Assembly (NCBI GenBank): GCA_013396525.1
Contig: VWYX01000701.1
Coordinates: 186,001-250,000 of the forward strand
Reading direction: 5' to 3'
Source: Chaetorhynchus papuensis
Taxonomy: Eukaryota; Chordata; Aves; Passeriformes; Rhipiduridae
Length of the DNA: 64,000 nucleotides
Numbering within the stretch: position 1 is the stretch's first letter; each line of letters begins with the position of its first letter. Both the position numbers and the translations under genes were made by a program. Positions 49,333-58,900 of this stretch are shown in pieces. A model generated the notes under the pieces. It worked only from the letters and a program-made list of their open reading frames with translations. It did no database searches and had not been told where the DNA came from.

Positions 49333-49338
49333 AATAAA
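49333..49338 (+). terminator. Candidate CNKSR2 polyadenylation signal
   Basis: A canonical AATAAA lies about 2.3 kb after the CNKSR2 stop, in a T-rich context. The alternative AATAAA sites at 49855 and 49915 are followed within about 15 bases by GT-rich sequence (GGTGTTC and GTGTTTT), which is a better downstream element. Use of more than one site is therefore likely. Confidence 0.5.
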
Positions 49339-50530
49339 TTTAGCTTTTAAATGAACATTTATGGCTCAAGATTCGATTTACTCCATACCAAAGTGATTCT
49401 ATGGCATCTGACCGTTTTATCTGCATTTCACATATCCATGTATCATAAAGTACCCCTGTGTGACTTCAAACGCTGCCAGTGTGGCCAAAAGGGAGTGACA
49501 CTATTGCTGATTCATATGTAGGCAGACACTGAGTAAAGACTTCTGAAAGCCTTCAGTTACCTCCCTCCCCTTTGTACTCTTTGATGAAAGTAAACCTTTT
49601 TTGACTGCAGGGTTCTCTCATGTGGCAGTTCAACAGCAATGAAGAATTTTACCCTTATGCACAGGTGTGATAAAGCAGTGTGTGGTACCGAGGTAAATGC
49701 CAAAGCATTAGTGGCAGCTGGTTCCTCCTGTGACAAGCTACTTGGAGGCTGATGATAAGGATTCCCATTCAGCTCTGGCCGTCTAAGCTAACACAGGGTT
49801 TGGATACAAAAGAAATGTACATCACCAGTAGCATGAGTCTTTAAAATAACACAAAATAAACATCTGGAAGGTGTTCTACAGCAAAGGCCACTGAGAGAGA
49901 AATGGCTTTTATCAAATAAACAGTGTTTTAACTTTCAGCTGTAGCTGAGTCTACATAGTGAAAAATCCCTGCTTTCTGTCCAGTAATTTCGTGCTGGCTA
50001 GCTAAGACATTCTTGCCTTGTACGTAGTATATCAAATAATACTTTTTCCTTGGCAATACTTGCTAGTAACACTTGTAGGTATCAATTTTCTGGTCTTTAT
50101 ACAGCTCTCTTTCCTTTTGCTTAGCCATAGCATAAAAATTCAATAGCACTTACCAGCTGAGAAAATTACCTCTGATTAAGAAAACAGCAAAGATGGATTA
50201 TATTTTTCAATATTTGAAAAACCTGACTTGCAACACCTACTAATTGCTATCTAGGTATTACTCTCCAAAAGTCAAGGACTGTGATTCTCACTTATCACCT
50301 CTAAATGTGCTACTGGTTACATCCTTGCTCAGTGAGCTCAGCTTCCAGCTTTATAAATCCTAGATGTGTTTCCTGTGCTGGAGCCAGATTTTCTTGCCTG
50401 TTTCCACCAAGCATCTGGCTTATCCAAGCAAAACTTCCACTCTCACGTTCAGTGCGGCTGCAATTTTCTTCTTCTCCAGGACCGCCCTGCTCGCTCATCT
50501 CCTGGGATGGACATTGCTCAGCATGGGCAC
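49339..50530. other. Interval between convergent CNKSR2 and KLHL34
   Basis: About 1.2 kb between the proximal CNKSR2 poly(A) signal and the KLHL34 stop. It must hold the KLHL34 3' UTR on the minus strand. No canonical minus-strand AATAAA was seen close to the stop; a weaker TATAAA variant reads on the minus strand near 50095. Two further plus-strand AATAAA hexamers occur at 49855 and 49915. Confidence 0.6.
49915..49920 (+). terminator. Alternative distal polyadenylation signal
   Basis: This is AATAAA followed by CAGTGTTTTAAC, a GT-rich downstream element. A similar site lies at 49855-49860. Either could give a CNKSR2 3' UTR of about 2.8-2.9 kb that ends roughly 600 bases before the facing KLHL34 stop codon. 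Confidence 0.35.
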
Positions 50531-52318
50531 TCAGCAGCTGGGCAGCTTCTTCTGCTGGCTGTCACTGTCCTGCTCTTCGGCCACCTCGGAGAGCTGGAGC
50601 ACGGCACACTGCAGCCCACACCACGGCACAGGGGCCTTGCAGATCTCTTCCCAGCCGTCATTGTCGATATCGTAGCCAACCACGTCTTGGGTGCAGACCT
50701 CCAGTGAGTTCTGCCATTTCTTTCCCCCAATAAGAAGAGCTGTTTCCTCTACCACTGCCAGGCCGTAGGAGAATCGATCGTAGACCAGGGGTCTTAACCG
50801 GGTCCATTGGTTTTGATCCGGGTCGTACCTTTCTATTTCGGAGAAGGGTTCATATAATCCCAGAAAGGTGAATATGGATTCCCTGATTGTTGCCATCTGG
50901 TGCCCAAACCGAGCAATGCTCATTGGGGCTCGTTTCACCCACTGTGCTTCGAGTGAGCTCAGAGAATAAACGTCATTGCTTGTGCTGGCTGGGGCCGAGC
51001 ACTTGCCCCCAGAGATGTATATGGTGTTCTTGCAAACAGCACTGGCATGGCCGTGTAACCTGCATGGCAATTCCTTGGCCTTCGTCCATCTATCCCTGCT
51101 GATGTCATAGACTTCCACAGATGAATGCAGCGACCCGTCCTCACCCCTTCCACCAATGGCAAAGATATCCTTGCCTAGGACACAGCAGGAAAACTGGCAT
51201 CTCTTTTCCAGCATGCCTGTGATTTGGGTCCATGTGTTAAATCTTGGATCATACCGATGGACCTTGTTTGTAACTGATAAGGTTTTTTCAATTTTAGCAT
51301 CACCCGGGGTACCACTTTGTATTTCCCCACCCAAGACATAGAGGAAGTTCCCCACCACGCACACACTGTGGTTCTGCACCCTGTCCTGCAGCTGCGTGAG
51401 GGTTCGCCATTTGTGATTGTAAACATCAAAGGCCACCACATCGGTGACAAGCCCCTCACTTGCTGTCCCTCCCCCCAGCAGAAGGATCCGAGTTTTCTGG
51501 TTCCTCAGTGTGGTGGACTTATCCTGCATGACAGGCTGTTTGAATACAGATGTGTGATAATTTATTGCTTTTATGATCAAGCACTTAATACTTGCTGAGA
51601 GGGACACTTCTGACTGTGTGTAGGTTTTTCTCAGCTCTTCCACTGGGATGAGACCATATCTTATGTGCTCTAAAAGGCTACTTGCATGATCCAGCCTGGA
51701 TTTATCCTGCTTCAACCACAGCAGGACAAGATTCAACAGGCGGCATTCTTCCACCATGGGGAGATCTGGTGATTGAATCACTGCTAGCAAAGACCTGAAG
51801 TTCAGCTCGAGAAGTCCTGACAAATCCAAGTCCAGCAGCTTCCAGATATTTTTGATAATGTATTTTTCTGTGGCTGCTAGGGCATCTGGCAGGTAGAACT
51901 TCCTGGCCACATTGGCAGAGAAGCAGCAGTTTTCCAAGGCAAGATTGTTAACTAAGTACTGATTGCACAAACCAATAGCATCAGTCACTTGTAAGTAGCT
52001 TGCAGCTTCCAAGGTATCCTCCAGGCTTTCAAAGGAAAGGGGCAGCAAGGATGTGTAAATGAAATCCAGGATGTGCTGCAGCCCGGTGGGTGAGACAACT
52101 TGTAGGTGAATAACACTGGCTTTAGACTCTTGGGTATAACTTTTGAACATGGCTCGGAAGTAGTCGCTGGAGCATGCCAACAAGGACTTGTGTGCAGGAA
52201 ACTCATTTTCTTTCACTTTCAGCAAAATATCGCAGAGAAAGCCCTCTGACCTCAGGCTCTGGTACTGGGCGAGCACGGCGGTGCAGTGTGCTTTGCAGTA
52301 GGACAGGAAGTAGCTCAT
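50531..52318 (-). CDS. KLHL34: Kelch-like protein 34 (BTB-BACK-Kelch), single exon
   Basis: A 595-codon uninterrupted frame. The order is a BTB/POZ domain (about 22-123: EGFLCDILLKVKENEFPAHK, then LLACSSDYFRAMF), a BACK domain (about 128-232) and six Kelch repeats starting near 278, 325, 384, 432, 482 and 527. The repeats show GG doublets followed by a Tyr and a Trp (for example AIGGRGEDGSLHSSVEVYD, then DRW). Blade 5 has LG instead of GG. BTB-Kelch proteins usually act as substrate adaptors of CUL3 ubiquitin ligases, and this role is inferred from the family. The start is ATG at 52318, which gives MSYFLSYCKAH as in other KLHL34 proteins and has a purine at -3. The frame stays open 26 codons further upstream but has no ATG there. 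The single-exon structure, the position beside CNKSR2 and the opposite orientation all match human KLHL34, which is somewhat longer. The tail ends in EEQDSDSQQKKLPSC. Confidence 0.96.
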   Translation of the reverse strand: MSYFLSYCKAHCTAVLAQYQSLRSEGFLCDILLKVKENEFPAHKSLLACSSDYFRAMFKSYTQESKASVIHLQVVSPTGLQHILDFIYTSLLPLSFESLEDTLEAASYLQVTDAIGLCNQYLVNNLALENCCFSANVARKFYLPDALAATEKYIIKNIWKLLDLDLSGLLELNFRSLLAVIQSPDLPMVEECRLLNLVLLWLKQDKSRLDHASSLLEHIRYGLIPVEELRKTYTQSEVSLSASIKCLIIKAINYHTSVFKQPVMQDKSTTLRNQKTRILLLGGGTASEGLVTDVVAFDVYNHKWRTLTQLQDRVQNHSVCVVGNFLYVLGGEIQSGTPGDAKIEKTLSVTNKVHRYDPRFNTWTQITGMLEKRCQFSCCVLGKDIFAIGGRGEDGSLHSSVEVYDISRDRWTKAKELPCRLHGHASAVCKNTIYISGGKCSAPASTSNDVYSLSSLEAQWVKRAPMSIARFGHQMATIRESIFTFLGLYEPFSEIERYDPDQNQWTRLRPLVYDRFSYGLAVVEETALLIGGKKWQNSLEVCTQDVVGYDIDNDGWEEICKAPVPWCGLQCAVLQLSEVAEEQDSDSQQKKLPSC

Positions 52319-52388
52319 GGCAGACAATGCAATGCTTTCCCCTTGAGCTATTAGAGCTAAAATGCAATTAGATATTGAAACAGCTGCC

Positions 52389-52403
52389 TTACTCAACAGC
52401 CAT
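52389..52403 (-). promoter_or_regulatory. Four-codon upstream ORF before KLHL34
   Basis: ATG GCT GTT GAG TAA on the minus strand ends 70 bases before the KLHL34 start codon and is out of frame with it. It has A at -3 and G at +4, a strong initiation context. If it lies in the mature 5' UTR it could lower translation of KLHL34. This depends on the transcript start, which is not known here. Confidence 0.4.
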
Positions 52404-52527
52404 TGCTTGAATGCCCAGCAGACCTCCAGCTGTTATAGAAAAGCCCAGCCCAAAACAAAACCCGAGTCAGTCTCTTGCCTGGCATAGGGGGACAGTTAGT
52501 AGATTTGTAGTGAATTCAATTCATTCC

Positions 52528-52533
52528 TTTATA
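52528..52533 (-). promoter_or_regulatory. Candidate TATA box for KLHL34
   Basis: TATAAA, within TCTATAAAGG, reads on the minus strand 210 bases upstream of the KLHL34 ATG. A start about 30 bases downstream would give a 5' UTR of roughly 180 bases that includes the small upstream ORF. Position and match only; not proven. Confidence 0.45.
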
Positions 52534-52599
52534 GAAAAAACAGCTGAATGTCATATCAGCCGCAGGATGCTTACTTTTCTTGCCTGCTCGAGTTGCACA

Positions 52600-52920
52600 A
52601 GGATGAAGGGTCCACGGTTGTGCCGAGCACTCGCTTGGCTGGCCATCAGGTGACAGATGAGGGAGCTAGATGACAATCCCAATAAATGGCCCTTCGTGTC
52701 TGCCCCGCCGTCGCCCCCGACCCTTCTTGCTCCACAGGCAGATCAGAGGGATCCTCTCTGGCTGCCAGCGCGTGGCTCTGAGCAGACACAGACGAGACGA
52801 GAGCGCCGACTTTCCTCCTCTTGTTTGTATTTGGAACTCCTCTCAGTTCAGACGTCACCAGCCCTGGGACGGCAGCCCCCTTTCCGTCCTCTTTCCACGC
52901 AGTCTTGGGAAGCCTCAGCC
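52600..52920 (-). promoter_or_regulatory. GC-richer region upstream of KLHL34 with CRE-like site
   Basis: This stretch has more C, G and CpG than its surroundings. It includes GACGTCAC at 52851-52858, a near-complete cAMP response element. It lies 0.3-0.6 kb upstream of the start codon and may be a distal promoter or an alternative promoter to the TATA box at 52533. Function is inferred from composition and position. Confidence 0.35.
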
Positions 52921-55900
52921 AAAGATCAAGTCAGCTCCCAGGGATTATTACGGGAAGATTTTCTGAGCCCATAAATCTTTCCCCGGCAGCCACTAAGACA
53001 ACCAAAATACCGTGATTAGTCACTGGTTTGATTTGACATGCATTTCTGGCTCTTTGCTTCACGTGACACCTCCCTAGCTCACAGCTACCAGAATAGCCAC
53101 AGGCTCATCCCCTCGTCCCCCTTGCCTGGGAGCCAACCCCGGGCGGGTGAGAAACGGGGCCAGGGACTGGGTGGACGGAGGAGCTTCCACTGGCAGCCAC
53201 AGCCAAAGCAGCTGACTTGGAATGACCTGGCTGGAAATCCCAAGGGTAACACATTTGCACAAAGTGGCGACAAAAATAGGTTTCCCCAGTTTGGCCATAA
53301 TAAACCAAATTCTGCTTGTAGGAGGCTTTGCATAATTGTGCTCTCAGTTACCAGCTGGGAACAAACCAGGAGCCCCCAGGAATGGGCCAGAGCTGTCTTG
53401 CTCAACTTTCTCACTTTCAGTTTGTCCCAATTAGAAGCACTTACACAGGGATTATCCCTGATTTTCACCTGGGCACTTCAGGGTCTAATTTCTACCAGGA
53501 ATAGCAGCTCTGGGAAGTCTACACATTCTGACCTCTTAAAGCTTGCTTTTGTTTCTTCTTTTTTTCCCTGCATTACTCTGGGTGGAGGTGTTCAGGAATC
53601 TCCTCCCTACACCTTTCTTTCCAAATCAAACACCCTCAGGACTTGCAGACCTTGCCAGGGTTGATAAATGCCAGATCATTTTGCTGCACTGTGAGCCAGC
53701 AGACTTGGGGACAGAGAAGGATCCCACAGGACTGGGAAATTTCACCTTTTGCTTAAGCCCAAGGTAAAGCCTTTTTACTGTATTTCTTTATATTTATTTA
53801 TGTGATGTCATGAAATTCTGGCTTACCCCTGTAGCTGAGTGGTGCTTGGAGCTGACTGGATCCTAATATGGATTGTGCGTGCTGTGTGACTGTTCCAGTG
53901 AGCTTAACCTGTCTTGCTAAACAGACTGATACCTATACGTGCTCTGCTCTGTTTGTGGGGAAGAACTCAAAAAAATATCATTCTTCATTTCGGTACAGCT
54001 CTGAGAATTGATTTCCTGCTTGAATCCACTTTCTATCATGAAAGTATAGACCATAAATCAGGATCTTGCTGAAAGATCTTACCCTTTGCTAGCAACACGA
54101 CATGTATGGGCAGTAAGGATGAAGGAGAAAAGAGATGCTTGTTTCTTTTTCCCAGTGGTTTTGCCTATGTCCAAGTTGGGACAACTCTTAAGGTATTTCA
54201 GGTGTTAGTGAAGCTGTGCAGTTGATTCCAAGCTTCAGTTTTGATACTTCTCCTGGTTTGGAAGTAGAGACCAAAGACCAGGTACTTCTGTCAGCCCTCG
54301 GCAGCCATGAGTCCTGGTGATGAGGGACTGGGCCTTAAATGCTCCTGCTCCCAGAGACACTGCTTTCCCCAGTTTAATCCCCATCAGGTACCAGACTTCT
54401 GTAACACGAGGTGCAGATAAACCTCCACTGTTATGAAATAGCAGGTGGGCACTGTCCATCACGATTTCCCTGGGAGCCTGAGGGGTGAGACAGGCGAGCA
54501 CAGGAGCTGTGCCTGCAGCACAGGGCTGAGTCTGAGGAGAGTTCCTGCAGCAGTTCTGGCATGCAAACCTCCTGGCATCACCTTCTCCTCACCAACAGTC
54601 CTTGTCCTCCACCAGCCCTTAGCCTGTGCTGCCACAGCTGCTCTGAGGTGTGGGGTTGGTGGGTGACACAGCCAGGAAGTGATGCACAGGGAGCAAAGGG
54701 GACAACCCAAAAACAGAACAGCAGAGAGGCCTCTGTGGCCCAGGTTACGTCCTCAGCCTCCCTCACTGTGTAGCACAGCAGAGGTGAGCCACTGGCTGGG
54801 CCGGTGGGATGCACCACCAGGAGTGACCCCATGCACAGAACTGGGCTGGTCTGCTGCTGTGGAGCCATGGCCAGCAGCCCCAGGCACTGCTGAAGTGTGT
54901 GTGCTGGTACCACCGAGGGACCAAGGACACATCAATAAATCCCACTTCCCCCAGATCCAGATGTACCAGAAAGAGGTCAAATACATGGCTTGGCCAACTG
55001 GGGGTATTGCCAGCAGCAGCCAAGGAATATTCCTTACCCCCATATGACACTCCTGCCTCCCAAGTGATGCACTCCCAGTCCAAGGCAACGTGCTTTTTTC
55101 CTCATCCCCAGCAAGGCCAGGCCAGGCACTGCCCAGTCTTTCACCAGTTTTGCTGGCAAGTGTAAAGTACCAGCACAGCTCCAGCCACGAGCTCTGTAAT
55201 TTCAGAGAGGCCAAATGAGGCTCAGTCTGAATGTCCCTGCCTGTGCCCAGAGTGATTCCATGTTAACCCAACTGGTTGTGCATCACTTGCTTTCCAAATG
55301 AATTCCATCTGTGGGTGGCCATTTATACAGGTCAGTTGCTGGTGCTGATTTAGCTGAACTGATTTAACACCAGTGCCAGGTAAGCAGGTCCTATAATTGT
55401 ATGCAGATTTGCTGTGCTATCCCCTCTCAGACCTGCTTCATCTTCATGGCAAGCCAGCTAATAGAAGTAGTAAGAATCATGATCCTTATAAAGCTGTTTA
55501 TTTGCCTGCAGATTTTTTTTCTTTGGCTTATAATTGAAATAAAGCCACATCCTTTCCAGTCCCTTGCTCTGGAGTGATAAAAAAAAAAAATTATCATTAT
55601 CAAAATGAGGTTTCTCCCTGCTCCACTTGCAGGCAGTTAGCCTTGTCTAACTCGGGAGCCTGCTCAGCCAAGACCCTCCTTTGTCAACAAACAAATTATC
55701 TGCATGCAGCAGCTCAGGTCTCCAGCACCTTTGGAGGAATATTTAATGCCCATTAGAAAGAGAAGAGATGATGACTGAACAACTAACTTAAAAATCTCAG
55801 CACGAGACCTAGCACTACGTGGGATGCAGTCAAACCAGGATCTTATTTTCCTTGGGCATAATTTGGAAGATGAGCAAGCATCTTTAAGCACTCACTAGAT

Positions 55901-58900
55901 GGTGCTTAAAATTAGGGAAGTATTAGTGTTTCAATGATGCTGATTTGTTGGGAATAGATAATACATTTTAAATCATGTGCATCATTTAGACTTTAAATTA
56001 GATTCAGATTTCAGGCTTTCAGTATATTTTCTGTTGAAGTGATTGCTCTACTACAGTAGGCAGTCTGAAATAAAAAAAAGCCATTCAGATGTGTGCTGTG
56101 AAAAACGTTGGCTTCCACACGTGCAGAGGTTTTTTCCTATACAAAATTGAAAAATGGCCCAAGTTGCAATGCCATGTTCAGTTTAATATTGCAATTAGGC
56201 CATCAGTTAATAAACAATTGAGTTATTATTTTATATTTTGCCAATTATTTTTTAAGAGTAAGATTATAAAAAGTGTTGTACAAGTAATATTAGGCTCATC
56301 ATTAACAGGTGACTTACTGTAAAATATTTGTTACAAAAATCCTCAGCAGAGGATTTCCAGGCTACATTTTGTTCCAAAAGAAATCAGTGCAGTCCAGAGG
56401 ACAACAGAGTAAATATTTCAGGTGCTTGATAATGTACCACATGAACAAATAACAGCAAAATGAGCCAAGTAATAAATATAGCATACAGGTTTTCTAGAAG
56501 TGCTAATCAGAAAGACTGTATTGATTTAAGTTGTCTTGTAAAAATCTTTGGACTGCAGTCTGTTCTTCATCCTCGAATAATCATTCACAGTAGTATTTGG
56601 GTCAGCACATCTATTTAAAGCAAAGGATGTTTAGCCCAGGAAAGCAGTCCTTAAGAGCAAAACAGTAAGAGGGAGGAATTTTCTGGCAGCTAAAAGCAGT
56701 GTTTGGTGAGATCATGTCTGTGTATAAAAGAGAAGGTTCCCAGCTTGGATGAGGTGGGCTTAGTCCGTGTGGTTTCCATTTTGGCAGGGGGAAGCTGGGG
56801 TTGCCTGTGGCTTTAAGCACTGTCTGAGCGATGCCCACAGGACACTGTCCCTGTGAGCTGGGGAGCAGGAAGGCAGCACAAGGCACTGCCTCCCCCAGCC
56901 TGTCAGAGAAGTTCTACAAACCCTCAGCACCCTGTATCCATCCATCTGCCACCTCAGAGGGGTCTGCGTCTGGGGACAGTGCTGGCAGCAAAGTCTTTGA
57001 GTGCAGGGCTCCGTCTGCCTCTGGGGAGAAGAGAGGTTTAGCATGGTCAGTAGTCAGAGAAGGGGTCCCAGCCAAAGCTCGCTGCAAGACCATGGCTGCT
57101 AGGCCATGGCTGTGTGACAGTTTTTTGTGGTTCTGTGGAAAAAGAGGAGTGAAGGAGGAAATACCATTGGCACACCTGGGTTGGGAGTGGCCATGTCCCA
57201 GCTGGGTTACTCCAGCAATAACTGCACCTGTGCAAGAAAGCATCCTGTGTCAAATTGTGAAAGGCAACACAAAATAACAGACTTTCAATCAGACAGTGCC
57301 TCATTTATTTCCTCTCCCTGTTTTTTCAGGATTCCTTTTATTTGCCTCTCATGAAGACAGATGTTGTTCCAGCTTCCACTGCCATCTCTGTGGGTTAGAC
57401 ATGAACTTCCCTGGTGAATAAAAAACAAGTTGGAAAATTTTTAACTTGGGTTCCCATTCTAGAGCAACTGGAGTGAGGTGAGTCAGACACTGCAGCCATA
57501 GGATAATGAAGGAGAATGTGTATTTTAATGAGCCCATTTCAGAGCAGACGCACTAATGGCTTTCACAGCACCTCACAGCTGAGTGTGGAGGGCTGCTTGG
57601 GGTTCATCTGCTCCTGTGATGGCCAGGTATCACCAGAGATGCTCTGCGCTGAGCCCTGGCTTTCACCCCTGGGCAAGCAGTGCTGCCTGTGCTGTTGATG
57701 GGGCAGTGAGGGACCTGCAGCCCCTACCCAGGGGCATCTTCACTCTGCATCCAGCTCAGGGATGCTCACAGATACCTGTGGCTGCTGACTTTGCACAGCA
57801 TGGGGATGTACAGCCCTAGCTGAAGCTGCTCTGCTCATGGGTCCCTTCTGCAAGTGTGGAAGCCCCCCCGCTTTAAGAAGAACGTTTCTGACCCGCATGC
57901 AGCATTCCTGCCTCCCAAAGACCTTGGGGCTGGTTGAACTGGGTTCCCAAAGTTCATATGCATGGGTACATGTGGTGGCAACAGCTGCATCTTTGGGCTA
58001 TATGACCACTCATGGCAGGAGAGCTGGGCTTTTCCTTCTGCCTATGGCTGGAGACACCACCGAGCAGCTCCCAGCACTGCCCCTGCTGCACCCAGCCCAG
58101 TTCACCCTGACCTGATCTCCGTGGTGATACATGCACAGAGGAGAAAACTGAAATGACATTTTCCTCTATTGGGACACCACAGAGATGAAGTAAAGCTGCA
58201 GTGTTGAAGTAAAGCTGCAGATCTCTCTGAAATCAAGGTGCTTTTCACATAAGCTGTTAGGATTCAGCTCTACCATCCTCTTCCATTTCCTAATTCACAT
58301 TCAAGCAAATGCTCTCCAATACATGGACTGCTGGTGAGCAACGTATAGGTTACAGTGTAATCAGCTGCTGTTACTGCATGAGATAATGAGATCCTGATGT
58401 CTACACTCAGCTGGTCACTGAAAGTGATCCTAGAGTCTGTACACTATTGTCATCATTGTTGTCATCGCTGTCAGTAGCTGCAGCACATTACCTAGGGATT
58501 TGGACTGGGTCCCTCCATGTCGTGTTAAGTCTCAGACTCATCCTTGGGACTGAAAGGCTTGCACCTGCACCTGCTGATCCTTTTTCATTTACTCACAAGC
58601 TCTCATGTTTGAGAGTGGGAGAGCGCCCGTGGGTGAAGTGCAGCTGGAATGGATGGTACGTGCCAAAGGATGAAGGATGGATGACAAACCACCAGGTGTG
58701 TAGAGGGCTTTTTTCCCTCAGTGACTCCTGACTGAATAAAGCCATGCTGGAGTGTGACAAAGGCACTGATGGAATGTGTATCATTTACCCCCCTAATCAT
58801 CACAAGTTACCAAACGATGTGTGACTAGCAAGCCTCTCTGATCACTTGCCAGGCTGATCTCAGAGCCAGTCCATAGTGGCATAAGGTACTGGTGGCCCTG

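Larger units (their letters stand above)
47050..49338 (+). other. CNKSR2: CNKSR2 3' UTR (inferred extent)
   Basis: About 2.3 kb of AT-rich sequence follows the TAA and has no further convincing coding frame. It carries a long C/T tract at 48550-48660 and several AT-rich stretches. The right edge is set by the AATAAA at 49333-49338. Two further AATAAA hexamers at 49855-49860 and 49915-49920 could extend it. The extent is inferred from signals, not from transcripts. Confidence 0.6.

Noticed and set aside
50305..50733. 142-codon and other plus-strand frames over the 3' end of KLHL34
   Set aside because: These are antisense shadows of the KLHL34 Kelch region; the minus-strand frame has clear BTB, BACK and Kelch domains.
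52319..52396. N-terminal extension of KLHL34 by 26 codons
   Set aside because: The frame is open, but its first codon is TTG and it has no ATG. MSYFLSYCKAH at 52318 is the family start and has an acceptable initiation context.
54235..55214. Several overlapping frames of 70-150 codons on both strands
   Set aside because: A locally GC-rich and stop-poor region. The frames contradict each other, no domain is recognisable, and the composition is typical of chance frames.
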